From positions 1 through 59,843 of the forward strand of contig NZ_VCNK01000026.1 of the NCBI RefSeq assembly GCF_006265095.1: a DNA stretch of 59,843 nucleotides, in the 5' to 3' direction. Positions within the stretch are counted from its first letter, which is position 1. Each line of letters begins with the position of its first letter. Below, piece after piece: positions 23,928-34,049 of the stretch. This DNA is from Phaeobacter sp. B1627. Its GTDB lineage: Bacteria > Pseudomonadota > Alphaproteobacteria > Rhodobacterales > Rhodobacteraceae. Position numbers and translations under genes: made by a program. The notes under the pieces were generated by a model. The model saw only the letters and a list, made by a program, of their open reading frames with translations, was not told the DNA's origin and made no database searches.

Positions 23928-25103
23928 TCAGCTTTCCGCATCCGGGTCAAAAACGCGCCCATCAAAGAACGTGTCAGGAAGCAAGGTCAGCTGACCTTTT
24001 TGTGACGCGACCGCCGTGGCGTGGCGAATCGAGCCCTCGAGCTTTTCCGATGCACCGGGCATATCCGCGTCACCCGCCACCATATGACCGCGGTACAGAT
24101 CACTGCGGTAGACCTGTGCCGCCTTGTCCATCGCCGCCTCTGGCGCGAGCCCGTGACGCAGGCTCAACCGGTGCGCCATCCAGCGGGCCTGACTGCGCCA
24201 CGGGAAGCTTGCAGCGCCTTCGTGGAATTCGACAAAACCGGTCACCTCACGCTGTTCCGCATGACCGGAAATTGTAAATCGCCCGTGCAGCGCCCTGTCG
24301 ATCAATTCAGGCGACACATCGAGATAGGTTTTTCGCGACAGAATCTCTGCGGCGGCCGTGCGCGCATCCGGCTGCGCCAACCATTGACCCGCCGTCCAGA
24401 CCGCACGCATCAAACGGCGCAGCAAATGCGGCTCGGTCTCGGCCCAATCGGTACGGACCGCGAGAACTTTTTCCGGCGCAAAGGACCAGATCGCCTTGCC
24501 GGGCAGCAACAAGGCCCCGGACCCCTGATCGACTGCAACAGATCCCCAGGGTTCCCCAACGCAGAACGCATCAATATCGCCCGCAGCCAGTGCTTCGGCC
24601 ATCAGCGGCGGCGGAACCGTGCGGATTTCAACCGCAGTTTGACCCAGCTCAGTATGTTCGAACCAATACCGCAACAGCTCGGCGTGCATCGAAAAGGGAA
24701 ACGGGACCCCGAACACCATCGGCCCCTCAGCCACCCGGGCCAGCGCCTTTGCCGCACCGGCGACATCGGCAAAGTCAAAGCCATAGCCATTCTGACGCAG
24801 CCGCGCCTCCAGGGTGCGGCCCACTCCGATCACATTGCCGTTCACCGAAAGCACCATCACCGCCGACACCGGCGTCGTGACCCCACCAAGGCCAAGCGCC
24901 ATGGCGACGGGCACGGGAGAGAGCAAATGAGCCGCATCCACGCGGCCAAAGGCCAACATATCGCGCACCGAAGACCACGAGGGCGCGGCGACCAGATCCA
25001 GCGCGATCCCCTCCGCTTCGGCAAAGCCCATTTCCTGCGCGACGATCAGAGGGGCCGCATCCACGAGCGGCATATAGGCGACCGGCAAAGTGACCGTCTT
25101 CAT
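23928..25103 (-). CDS. nasS: nitrate-responsive regulator NasS
   Basis: A soluble relative of the nitrate-binding protein NrtA, 391 residues, without a signal peptide. It has the NrtA-like start VAYMPLVDAAPLIVAQEMGFAEAEG and the conserved block DIDAFCVGEPWGSVAV. Family knowledge: NasS binds NasT when nitrate and nitrite are absent and releases it when they are present. The ATG overlaps the nasT stop by four bases (ATGA), the usual nasT-nasS coupling. The absence of a signal peptide and this coupling separate it from nrtA. Confidence 0.9.
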   Translation of the reverse strand: MKTVTLPVAYMPLVDAAPLIVAQEMGFAEAEGIALDLVAAPSWSSVRDMLAFGRVDAAHLLSPVPVAMALGLGGVTTPVSAVMVLSVNGNVIGVGRTLEARLRQNGYGFDFADVAGAAKALARVAEGPMVFGVPFPFSMHAELLRYWFEHTELGQTAVEIRTVPPPLMAEALAAGDIDAFCVGEPWGSVAVDQGSGALLLPGKAIWSFAPEKVLAVRTDWAETEPHLLRRLMRAVWTAGQWLAQPDARTAAAEILSRKTYLDVSPELIDRALHGRFTISGHAEQREVTGFVEFHEGAASFPWRSQARWMAHRLSLRHGLAPEAAMDKAAQVYRSDLYRGHMVAGDADMPGASEKLEGSIRHATAVASQKGQLTLLPDTFFDGRVFDPDAES

Positions 25104-25684
25104 CGTAGCAACTCCGATGCCGTCACCAGTGCCTCTGCGACATCCGCCACCCGGCGCCCCTGATCCATGGCCGTCTTGCGCAACAGGGCATAGGCCGCGT
25201 CCTCCTCGATGCCCTTGGCCTTCATCAGCAGCCCCTTGGCACGATCCAGGACCTTGCGCTCTTCAAGGGCGCGCCGGGTCTCGGCAAGTTCCGTGCGCAT
25301 CTGTTTGACCATGCGGAACCGGGCAATCGCCGTGTCCATCACCGGCTTGAGCCGCTCCGGGGACAGGCCGTCAACGACGTAGGCCGAGACGCCCGCCTCA
25401 ATCGCAGCCCGCGCCAGCCCGCCTGCCTCGCCGGAGACAAACATCGCGACCGGCCGCTCCAGAGGTCCGGAGGCAAGCGTCAACTCCTCAAGCATGTCGC
25501 GGGTGGGGTTGTCGATGTCGATCAGCACGATGTCGGGCGCATGGGCAACGATCCTTCGCGCAAGGCCGCTTGCGTTTGCAATTACCACAACCTCGTGATC
25601 GCCAGCCGTCTTCAGCGCGTCGACGATCGCAATCGCGCGGTCCCGGTCATCTTCAACAACAACAATAGTAAGTTTCGGCTCCAT
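25100..25684 (-). CDS. nasT: ANTAR-domain antiterminator NasT
   Basis: Response-regulator-like protein of 194 residues. An N-terminal receiver domain (LTIVVVEDDRDRAIAIVDAL, DIVLIDIDNPTRDM) is followed by a C-terminal ANTAR RNA-binding domain (RRALEERKVLDRAKGLLMKAKGIEEDAAYALLRKTAMDQGRRVADVAEALV). It is the antitermination factor for the nitrate genes. The ATG at 25684 was chosen over an upstream start at 25759 because the receiver domain begins there. A matching two-hairpin leader lies upstream of nrtA. Confidence 0.92.
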   Translation of the reverse strand: MEPKLTIVVVEDDRDRAIAIVDALKTAGDHEVVVIANASGLARRIVAHAPDIVLIDIDNPTRDMLEELTLASGPLERPVAMFVSGEAGGLARAAIEAGVSAYVVDGLSPERLKPVMDTAIARFRMVKQMRTELAETRRALEERKVLDRAKGLLMKAKGIEEDAAYALLRKTAMDQGRRVADVAEALVTASELLR

Positions 25685-25831
25685 GGAGGTTGCATGCCAA
25701 GGCCGCGTGGAGCGGACAAGAGAATTCGCATCCGATTGAGGCTCCGCCGCCAATCTCATGGAGGAGACTGGCCGGAGTGGTCACAGAATAGGCGGATCTG
25801 TCCAAGCGATCGGCGTGAGCTTGCCTGGCCG

Positions 25832-25856
25832 CAAAACTGGCCGCAAATCCGGCCCG
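25832..25856. repeat. 12-bp direct repeat between nasT and the kinase gene
   Basis: CCGCAAAACTGG is followed directly by CCGCAAATCCGG and a third partial unit (CCCGACC). It belongs to the set of period-12 short tandem duplications seen at several gene edges in this window. It lies in the presumed 5' region of the nasTS transcript. Confidence 0.5.
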
Positions 25857-25894
25857 ACCTGCCCCGCCCTCCATTCAGCGCAACAGGATGAGGT

Positions 25895-27097
25895 CTATTG
25901 GGGGGAACACACAGATCGCATCACGAAGGAAAACCTGTTTCGATCCTCCTCAAACGACACGGATAGATTGCCGTCATGTCCCTTGGCGATTTCCGATGCG
26001 ATAAACAGGCCCAACCCCAGCCCGTTGCGCTCCGAACGATTGGGGCCTTTCTTGAACGGCTCAAAGAGGCTCGGCAACTGCTCCTCCGGTATCGGATCTC
26101 CGTAGTTGGATATCGACAGAGCAAAGCGTTCTCCCTCCAGGCTGACGCCGATCTCGATCGGCAGTCCCGCTCGCCCATGAGACACCGCATTGCTCAGAAG
26201 GTTGGAAAACAGCTGGCAAATCCTTGGAACGTCGCAATGAACCGGGCCGGGAATATCAATGCTTGCCTGAATAGTCTGTTCCGGTGCAACTGCCTGAAAC
26301 TCCGACACGATCTGCAGCAGCGCCTGGTCGAGATCATAGGCGACGGTACGTTCAATCAGCATGCCGCCGCCGCTACGTTTGCGGGCTTGATCAAGGAGGT
26401 TTTCAATCAGCAATCCCATGCGGTTCACGGACCCCCGCATCAACTTGACCAACTCCGCTGCCTTGTCATCAATGTCGCGCCGTTCCATCATCCGCAACCC
26501 GGCACTCAGGGCGCCGATTGGGTTGCGCAGGTCATGAGCCAGAATTGCAATGAACTTCTCTTGTGACGACGCAAGGTCGCGTTCGTGCGACAGGGCCAAC
26601 TGACTTTGGGCATATGCCTCATCGGCGTCCAGCGCCTCTGCGATCATCCTGGCGAACAATCGAAACATCCCCAGAACACGGTCGTTCCTGAGCTGGCGGG
26701 GGGCCGGGTCGATCGCACAGAGCGTGCCGAAAAACGTACCATCCGCCTGTCGGATCGGAATCGAGATATAGCTGCGGAACCCGTACCGCTGTGGGCAGGG
26801 GTGATCCCTATAGAGCGGGTCTTGGCGCACATCGTCGATGACGATCTCCTGATCGAACTGCCTGACCTCATTGCAGAGCGTCGTTTCGACATCCAGCTCG
26901 TCGCCAGGGGTCAGCCCGAAAGATATTTGGTCAAGGGCGCGACAGGTCACCCAACGGGCGTCGGTCACACGCGCCACTGCCGCAAACCCCATTCCCGTTG
27001 CCAACAACACTGTCTCAAGAAGGATCGGAATGGTCTGATTGCGACCAATGGCGTCGATATCAGCCTGAAAATCATGGGGTGTTGCCGAAGTATTCAA
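25895..27097 (-). CDS. GAF-domain sensor histidine kinase
   Basis: Cytosolic two-component kinase of 400 residues. A GAF domain covers about residues 20-160 (LLATGMGFAAVARVTDARWV, ISIPIRQADGTFFGTLCAIDP). The HisKA dimerisation helix has phospho-acceptor His188 in ILAHDLRNPIG. The ATPase domain shows the N-box (ICQLFSNLLSNAVSHG) and G-box (GLGLGLFIASEIAKGH). There is no membrane segment. The best start is a TTG at 27097, behind an AAGGG-like site; the next Met (residue 36) would cut into the GAF domain. No partner response regulator is adjacent. The signal is unknown. Confidence 0.85.
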   Translation of the reverse strand: MNTSATPHDFQADIDAIGRNQTIPILLETVLLATGMGFAAVARVTDARWVTCRALDQISFGLTPGDELDVETTLCNEVRQFDQEIVIDDVRQDPLYRDHPCPQRYGFRSYISIPIRQADGTFFGTLCAIDPAPRQLRNDRVLGMFRLFARMIAEALDADEAYAQSQLALSHERDLASSQEKFIAILAHDLRNPIGALSAGLRMMERRDIDDKAAELVKLMRGSVNRMGLLIENLLDQARKRSGGGMLIERTVAYDLDQALLQIVSEFQAVAPEQTIQASIDIPGPVHCDVPRICQLFSNLLSNAVSHGRAGLPIEIGVSLEGERFALSISNYGDPIPEEQLPSLFEPFKKGPNRSERNGLGLGLFIASEIAKGHDGNLSVSFEEDRNRFSFVMRSVCSPQ

Positions 27098-27366
27098 ATG
27101 ACGCCCTTTTTTGATCGCATAACGTGTGTCGCATAAAAACGGTATCGCAGAACCAGACGAGCGTCACCCTGATTTTCCCGGATCCCCTGCGTAGGCTTCC
27201 GTTGGTCTGGCGGTGATAGACCGGAGGACAAGGTTGGCTCACAGGACTGCACGGCAGCTCCATAAAAACGGCATCTTTTCTCACCCCCAAGACAGACGTG
27301 CAGGGACTGCACAATGCATGCAGCCCCTGACATTCTGCGCTCGGAGAGAGAGTAGAGAGACCCCCG
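27098..27366. other. intergenic region between catalase and kinase genes
   Basis: No gene is evident. It should contain the end of the catalase transcript and the promoter of the kinase gene. I saw no clear stem with a T-tract and no promoter I would defend. Confidence 0.35.
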
Positions 27367-29475
27367 TCAGCTCAGGCGATCCCAATGCCTCACTTTCGCA
27401 CATGTCGACACGAATTTTTCCGCATCACTCTTCTTGGCAAGCGATAGAACCCCCGCATCAAGGTCCGTGACCCCCGCTGCTTTCAGAAGCTCTGCGCCCG
27501 CATCGCCAACAGCAATGAACTTCCCATGGGCAAAGGCGTCCGCGACAAAGGTCCGGGCCGCATGCATCGCTTTCAAATCGCGCGCTCCCTCTTCCGACAC
27601 CAGAACCACCACTGCATCATAGAGAACCGACGGGCCGCCATCGATCTTCTGCTGAGCCGGAACTTCCTTGCCATTGGCCGTCACGATCCCGCTGATCGTC
27701 GGCGCGACGATCTCGACCATGCCGCCGACCGCCTTGACCGCATCGATCATGCTCTCAAGAAGCCCGTCGTCGATGCCATCGGTCAACAACATCCCCATTT
27801 TGCGCCCCGCAAAGCTCTGAGGGCCATTCTTCAGGAGCGACAAAGCGTCCGAAGTCTGCAGGTCGTCGAGCGGCTCTCGCGCTGGCTCGTGGGCCGCAGG
27901 CACCGATTTCATACCGAGACCATCAGCCACGGCCTTGGCAAGACCCGCGTCGATATTCGGCAGATGCGCCACCATCCGGTCCCGGATTGCCGGGGTCTCG
28001 ACCTTGGACAGTTCGAAAACGATGGCATCGGCGATGTGGGCCTGCTCGACTTCGGTCTGGCTCCGATAGAATTGCCGCGCCTGACTGTAGTGATCGGCGA
28101 AAAGCTCGCCGCGCATCTTGCGCTTTTCTCCGTCGACCTGCTCGGCAAAGGATTTGTGTCCCCGCTCGCGATCCGCGCGGGGACCGCCTTCGCTCCAGCT
28201 GTTGGGTTCGTAATTGGCGCGCCCGGCGGGATTGTGCATCGCCATGTGGCCGTCCTGCTGAAAGTGATGGAACGGGCATTTCGGGGCGTTGATCGGGATA
28301 TGGGTGAAATTAGGCCCCCCCAGGCGCTTGGTCTGGGTATCAAGATAGGAAAAGTTGCGCCCCTGCAGCAAAGGGTCGTTCGTAAAATCGATCCCCGGCA
28401 CGATGTTCTGGGTACAAAATGCCACCTGTTCCGTCTCGGCAAAGAAGTTGTCGACAACGCGGTCCAGCACCAGACGGCCAATGATGCGAACCGGCACATC
28501 TTCTTCCGGGATCAGCTTGGTCGCGTCGAGCACATCGAAGGGAAAGCTGTCCGCGAAGTCGTCATCAAAGACCTGAACACCAAGTTCCCATTCCGGATAG
28601 TCTCCGTTCTGGATTGCCGCCCAAAGGTCACGACGGTGGAAATCAGGGTCGGCCCCGTTGATCTTGACCGCCTCGTCCCAGATGACGGATTGGAGACCTT
28701 GTTTCGGCTTCCAATGAAACTTCACGAACTGGCCTTTTCCCTCGGCATTCACAAAGCGGAAGGTATGGACGCCGAAGCCTTCCATGAAACGGAACGACCT
28801 CGGGATCGCCCGGTCCGACATCGCCCACATGATCATATGCATGGATTCCGGCATCAAGGAGATAAAATCCCAGAAATTGTCATGAGCCGATTGGGCTTGC
28901 GGAAAGGCACGGTCCGGCGCCTCCTTGACCGAATGCACGAGATCCGGGAATTTCATCGCATCCTGAATGAAGAAGACAGGAATGTTGTTGCCGACGATAT
29001 CCCAGTTGCCCTCCTCGGTATAAAGCTTGACCGCAAAACCGCGGACATCGCGTGCCAGATCGACCGACCCCTTGTTCCCCGCCACCGTCGAAAACCGCAC
29101 GAACGCAGGAACTCTGCGCCCTTTTTCCTGGAACAAATGCGCGGAGGTCAGATCCGACAGGTTTTCTGTCGCTTCGAAATAGCCATGCGCCCCATATCCA
29201 CGCGCATGCACGACACGTTCGGGGATACGTTCATGATCAAAGTGAAATATCTTTTCGCGGAAATGAAAATCTTCCATCAGCGCCGGACCCCGTGGCCCGG
29301 CGCGCAGGGTATTCTGGTTGTCGCTCACCGGAACGCCCTGAGATGTCGTCAGAACCGGGCCATCGCCGCGCTGATGGGGCTCCCCGCCGGTGCCGACCTC
29401 AACCGATCGGTCCACGGTTTCGGTGGATGACTGGGTGACCGCCGTAGCGCGGTAAAGTCTCTCGTGATCTGCCAT
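27367..29475 (-). CDS. katE: large-subunit catalase (HPII/KatE type)
   Basis: Haem catalase of 702 residues decomposing hydrogen peroxide. The catalytic His90 is in [13 protein letters not shown] and the catalytic Asn in [15 protein letters not shown] (163-164). The haem-ligand Tyr is in [21 protein letters not shown]. From about residue 550 a C-terminal glutamine-amidotransferase-like (DJ-1/PfpI fold) domain follows ([37 protein letters not shown]), which defines the large-subunit class. It is probably monocistronic. Confidence 0.94.
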   Translation of the reverse strand: MADHERLYRATAVTQSSTETVDRSVEVGTGGEPHQRGDGPVLTTSQGVPVSDNQNTLRAGPRGPALMEDFHFREKIFHFDHERIPERVVHARGYGAHGYFEATENLSDLTSAHLFQEKGRRVPAFVRFSTVAGNKGSVDLARDVRGFAVKLYTEEGNWDIVGNNIPVFFIQDAMKFPDLVHSVKEAPDRAFPQAQSAHDNFWDFISLMPESMHMIMWAMSDRAIPRSFRFMEGFGVHTFRFVNAEGKGQFVKFHWKPKQGLQSVIWDEAVKINGADPDFHRRDLWAAIQNGDYPEWELGVQVFDDDFADSFPFDVLDATKLIPEEDVPVRIIGRLVLDRVVDNFFAETEQVAFCTQNIVPGIDFTNDPLLQGRNFSYLDTQTKRLGGPNFTHIPINAPKCPFHHFQQDGHMAMHNPAGRANYEPNSWSEGGPRADRERGHKSFAEQVDGEKRKMRGELFADHYSQARQFYRSQTEVEQAHIADAIVFELSKVETPAIRDRMVAHLPNIDAGLAKAVADGLGMKSVPAAHEPAREPLDDLQTSDALSLLKNGPQSFAGRKMGMLLTDGIDDGLLESMIDAVKAVGGMVEIVAPTISGIVTANGKEVPAQQKIDGGPSVLYDAVVVLVSEEGARDLKAMHAARTFVADAFAHGKFIAVGDAGAELLKAAGVTDLDAGVLSLAKKSDAEKFVSTCAKVRHWDRLS

Positions 29476-29578
29476 TTAGCTGTCTCCTGGAAGGCCGCCA
29501 CTCAACCGATGGCGGGGTGCTGCGTTCCCCTTCCAAACGCACAAGCTTCCGGTTTGGTTCCACCGGCCGCGCTCCGGT

Positions 29579-31228
29579 CTAGACCCGCCTGAGAACTCCG
29601 GCAGCCCAACGGTTTGTCGCGTCGCCAAAACAATCGTGGAGTGAATCGACGGCGACGACACTTCCGAGTGCGAGGCGCCCCAAAAGACAGAGCCCGGTGA
29701 CCGGAGTGCCGTGGCGATCCAAGACGCGACCGTCCGCAGCGGTCTGCGCCGCCAGTCCCGAGGTCAAGGGGTGCAGCAGGCCGCTCTGCGTCAAATCAGG
29801 GACAAGCGGCGCGGCTATGGTCGACAGGTCAGGCGACGGAAGAACCGCATCGATCATGACCGATGCCTCCACTGCGTCCACAGCCTCCTCCTGCGATGAC
29901 AGCTTCCACCCGGTTTTTGTCAGCTCTATGTCGGGGTCGATGGCAAGCGACAGATCAAGGATCCCCGCCTCGATCAAGGCGTCCATTTCGCGCGCCGAGG
30001 AGACAGGCGGGCCGTAGGAGTACCGCTTCAACCCCTCATCAAACCCGACGATGGCCTTTGCCGTTTCAGCCGCCACCACCACAGGATTGAACCCAGCGCG
30101 AAATTCGTCCTGCCATTTTCTCCAGACCTGCCCCACGATATAGCCGATGGTGGGGGGCTGTTTCCCTTCGGCAAGCGCGATACCCCGGCGCAGGATTTCA
30201 CGCGGGCTGCCGGTTTCCTGTGTCGAGGGCGATGTCCACTCGGTCTGCAGCCAGTCGATGACGTCAGTTGCGCCGTCAGAAGCCCTGTCAGAGGCCGAGG
30301 ACATCTCCAATATCCGCGTCACCACGGGCACCAGGGCGGCATTGATAATCTCCGCCGCGCTGTCAGGATCCGAGGTTGCCGCGCGGTCGAGCGCTGATAC
30401 GAACACCTCCGTTTCGGCGGCCAAAGGTTCGAACCACGCATCAATCTGCTCCGTTTCCGGTTTGGCAAAGGGTGGTTTGCCATCCAGGGAAAACGCAATG
30501 ATCCGCTTGGGTTCGCGGCCCGAGGCGATGTAGCCCTGCGCCTGAAATTGCCCGCCCTGCGCCGCGGTCAGCGCCCGGCACACGTCAAAGGACGACAAGG
30601 CCAGCCCCCGTATGGCGACGATCTCTCCCTGCCAGCCCTTCGCCTGTTCCTCCAGACGTCTGGCCGGATAGGCATCTGACAGATGAAGTCCCGCGCGTTG
30701 TGCGTGTTCTGTCCACTCCGCGAGCTGGTCGTCAGGGGCCGTCCTGGGCTGGCCCAGCGTCAGCAGAACCTCTGCATAGGGACCAAACCAACGGTCGCCG
30801 GCGTTCAGTTTCCAGCCCTCTTCACTGCGTTCAATCTGATCCACACACTCCGGATGCAGGGTCACCGGCATCCTGTCCAGCGCGCGCACATCCGCCAGAC
30901 GCGCCTGCAGATAGCGCCCCAGATCCGCGCGGGTGGGAAAACTGTCCGGGTCTGGCGTCCGGTCGAGCCAATCTGCAAACTGTCCACAGGTGGAAAAGGA
31001 CGGCGGGCGAATGGCGATGTCCCGGTTCGGTATGTTCAACAGACAGAGCGGGCTCTCTTCGGGGCAGAAGTTGGGCCCGGCCCCGGGAAAGGACGCAGGA
31101 TCAAACACATCGACCGCCATCCGGCGACCGTCGCGTAAAAGTCGCTCGCCCAGCGCCTCAAGCGCGCCCAGTCCGCGGGGCCCCAAACCGACCACGGCTA
31201 TTCTTGCGGCGTTTTCATTCACGTCCAT
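29579..31228 (-). CDS. FAD/NAD(P)-binding protein of the NAD_binding_9 type
   Basis: Predicted oxidoreductase-like protein of 549 residues. The N-terminal dinucleotide fold reads RIAVVGLGPRGLGALEAL. PASFPGAGPNFCPEESPLCLLNIPNRDIAIRP is a signature of the large FAD/NAD(P)-binding group often annotated as NAD_binding_9. No partner domain or substrate motif is recognisable. It lies 172 bp downstream of cobO on the same strand, so it could be co-transcribed with it, but a tandem repeat and GC-rich stem separate them. The reaction is unknown. Confidence 0.75.
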   Translation of the reverse strand: MDVNENAARIAVVGLGPRGLGALEALGERLLRDGRRMAVDVFDPASFPGAGPNFCPEESPLCLLNIPNRDIAIRPPSFSTCGQFADWLDRTPDPDSFPTRADLGRYLQARLADVRALDRMPVTLHPECVDQIERSEEGWKLNAGDRWFGPYAEVLLTLGQPRTAPDDQLAEWTEHAQRAGLHLSDAYPARRLEEQAKGWQGEIVAIRGLALSSFDVCRALTAAQGGQFQAQGYIASGREPKRIIAFSLDGKPPFAKPETEQIDAWFEPLAAETEVFVSALDRAATSDPDSAAEIINAALVPVVTRILEMSSASDRASDGATDVIDWLQTEWTSPSTQETGSPREILRRGIALAEGKQPPTIGYIVGQVWRKWQDEFRAGFNPVVVAAETAKAIVGFDEGLKRYSYGPPVSSAREMDALIEAGILDLSLAIDPDIELTKTGWKLSSQEEAVDAVEASVMIDAVLPSPDLSTIAAPLVPDLTQSGLLHPLTSGLAAQTAADGRVLDRHGTPVTGLCLLGRLALGSVVAVDSLHDCFGDATNRWAAGVLRRV

Positions 31229-31335
31229 TCCAAACCTTCCAAAGCAGGCGCATCATCCGTTTTGGTGATGGCTTCTTGCAAGGTAGGCGGGAACGCCGCG
31301 TCCTCAAGCCATAGTTTGAACTTCCCCCGTCGGGC

Positions 31336-31370
31336 CCGCCCCATGCACAGGCCCGCCCCATGCACAGGCG
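31336..31370. repeat. 17-bp direct duplication downstream of cobO
   Basis: CCCCATGCACAGGCCCG is followed directly by CCCCATGCACAGGCGCG, which differs at one base. A stem with arms GCGCCGC and GCGGCGC follows close by. The duplication lies in the 172-bp gap between cobO and the FAD/NAD(P)-binding protein gene. Confidence 0.6.
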
Positions 31371-31400
31371 CGCCGCCCGGCGGCGCAGCCGGGACGGAGA

Positions 31401-32048
31401 TCAGAATTCGACGCCCTTCTGCGCCTTGATGCCAGCCCGGAACGGATGTTTGATCTGCGTCATTTCCGTCACCAGATCGGCGATCTCTATCAGCTCGTCC
31501 TTGGCACCCCGGCCGGTCAGCACCACATGGGTCATCGGTGGTTTGTGCTCCACCAGAAAGTCCAGCACCTCGTCGAGGTCGAGATAGTCATACCGCAACG
31601 CGATATTGATTTCATCCAGCAAAACCATCGTGTTGGCTTCGTCCAGTATCATCTCCTTGGCCTTTTCCCAGCCCTTCTGCGCAGCCGCAATATCGCGCGC
31701 CTTATCCTGCGTTTCCCAGGTGAAACCTTCGCCCATTGCATAGAACTGACACAGGTCCGAAAAGTTTTCCTCGATCAATGTGCGTTCGCCGGTCTGCCAG
31801 GCGCCTTTGATGAACTGTACCACCGCCGAGGGCATCCCATGCGCGATACACCGCATGATCATCCCGAAGCCGCTGGAGGATTTGCCCTTGCCCGGCCCGG
31901 TGTGCACAATGATCAGGCCCTTTTCGCCATCCTTCGTTTTCATCATCTTGTCGCGCGCGGCCTTTTTCTTGGCCATCTTGGAGGCGTGGCGCGCCGCTTC
32001 CTCTTCGGAAATGTCGCTTTTGGTCGTCGAAGACGTCTGATCGCTCAC
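31401..32048 (-). CDS. cobO: cob(I)yrinic acid a,c-diamide adenosyltransferase
   Basis: CobA/CobO/BtuR-type corrinoid adenosyltransferase (EC 2.5.1.17), 215 residues, which attaches the 5'-deoxyadenosyl group to cobalt(I) corrinoids. The ATP-binding loop is HTGPGKGKSSSGFG. AVVQFIKGAWQTGER, VLLDEINIALRYDYLD and HVVLTGRGAKDELIEIADLVTEM are family blocks. I chose the GTG at 32048 because it has AGGAG about eight bases upstream and matches the usual N terminus; the longer frame to 32246 runs into the region opposite riboswitch 1. It is transcribed away from the main cob operon. Confidence 0.92.
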   Translation of the reverse strand: MSDQTSSTTKSDISEEEAARHASKMAKKKAARDKMMKTKDGEKGLIIVHTGPGKGKSSSGFGMIMRCIAHGMPSAVVQFIKGAWQTGERTLIEENFSDLCQFYAMGEGFTWETQDKARDIAAAQKGWEKAKEMILDEANTMVLLDEINIALRYDYLDLDEVLDFLVEHKPPMTHVVLTGRGAKDELIEIADLVTEMTQIKHPFRAGIKAQKGVEF

Positions 32049-32117
32049 GGGGCTCACTCCTGCTGTTTGCCCCCATGTCTTGACAAAGAGTGCCGCCATG
32101 GCGCAAGGGGGTTTTTG

Positions 32118-32325
32118 TTGGTTCCCGAAGGCATGTCCTTTGGGCGAAGAGGGAATGTGACAGGGCCGCAGACAGTGGCCCCAAGCACAGCCGCCCCCGC
32201 GACCGTGACCGGAGAGGTCTCCAGACGCCACTGGCCCCTGCCGCAAGGCACAGCCGGGAAGGCGGGAAGACCGTCAGCGCCCCGTTCGGCACTGGCATCC
32301 GCAAGCCGGGAGACCTGCCAACGTA
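32118..32325 (+). promoter_or_regulatory. cobalamin riboswitch 1
   Basis: Conserved blocks appear in the right order: GAAGAGGGAATGTGAC, then GCCGCCCCCGCGACCGTGA, then GCCACTGG...GGGAAGGCGGG, and the B12 box AAGCCGGGAGACCTGCC (32303-32319). It lies 123 bp before the first gene of the rightward cob operon. Adenosylcobalamin binding is expected to switch the operon off, most likely at translation start or by attenuation. Confidence 0.92.
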
Positions 32326-32448
32326 TGACGTCAACCGGCGGACGGGGTGTTCCGCGACCGGTCGAGGGCCTGTCACCACCGTCGAGTGGGCGCAGAACCC
32401 CCTTCTGGCCTGCCCCACCCGCCCGAGAGGAGGAGGAGAAGAGGCCGC

Positions 32449-32886
32449 ATGGGTGATATCCCGCCACTGCCCGCAGAACCGGTTGTCCTGACCGTCTGCA
32501 CCACCTGTCGCCGCACCGGGGCCGAATCCGGGGCCGATCCCGAGGCCATGCGCCCCGGTCGGGTGCTGACCGAACGTCTCGCCGGGGCCGACTTGCCCGC
32601 AGGCGTCACTGTGCGCGGCGTCGAGTGTCTTTCCGCCTGTTCCCGCGGTTGCACCCTGCATCTGTCAGGCGGCCCCGATCGCTGGAGCTACATCTACGGC
32701 GATCTTGACCCGGACAGCCATCTCGATGACATCCTCGCAGGCGCGTCCGCCTATGCCGCCACCACGGATGGGTTCGTGCCCTGGCGCGAACGACCGGTGG
32801 TGTTTCGCAAACAATCCATTGCCCGTATCCCGCCGGTCCATATGCCCGGTGTCGACCTCTCCGCAGACCCTGCTGCAAAGGACTGA
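32449..32886 (+). CDS. DUF1636 metal-binding protein
   Basis: Small protein of 145 residues with a ferredoxin-like pattern of cysteines: CTTCRRTG near residue 17 and CLSACSRGCTLHLSG near residue 66. Such thioredoxin-fold [2Fe-2S] ferredoxin-like proteins (DUF1636) commonly sit beside cobW in alphaproteobacteria. The role is not established; a metal-handling task in corrin synthesis is inferred from position. The ATG at 32449 follows a strong GAGGAGGAGGAG stretch. It is the first gene behind riboswitch 1, 3 bp from cobW. Confidence 0.85.
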   Translation: MGDIPPLPAEPVVLTVCTTCRRTGAESGADPEAMRPGRVLTERLAGADLPAGVTVRGVECLSACSRGCTLHLSGGPDRWSYIYGDLDPDSHLDDILAGASAYAATTDGFVPWRERPVVFRKQSIARIPPVHMPGVDLSADPAAKD

Positions 32887-32889
32887 TCC

Positions 32890-33924
<1,035 letters not shown>

Positions 33925-33937
33925 TCGTGACAATACA

Positions 33938-33992
33938 GGGCGCGACCTCCCGCCATTGAGGTCGCGCCCGCCTCCCCGGGATGGCGCATCCC
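33938..33992 (+). promoter_or_regulatory. two hairpins between cobW and cobN
   Basis: Perfect 12-bp arms GGGCGCGACCTC (33938-33949) and GAGGTCGCGCCC (33958-33969) enclose an 8-base loop. A second small stem, GGGATG...CATCCC, lies at 33978-33992. No T-tract follows. The strongest gap in the otherwise overlapping operon is here, so the stems may tune mRNA stability or read-through between cobW and cobN. Confidence 0.6.
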
Positions 33993-34049
33993 CCACGCCA
34001 AGTGGTCCGGCGCTGCCCCCTTCTGATTTGAACGAAGCGGACCAACCTC

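Noticed and set aside
27526-29430. 634-residue plus-strand frame over the catalase gene
   Set aside because: Shadow frame; no motif, while the minus strand encodes a complete catalase.
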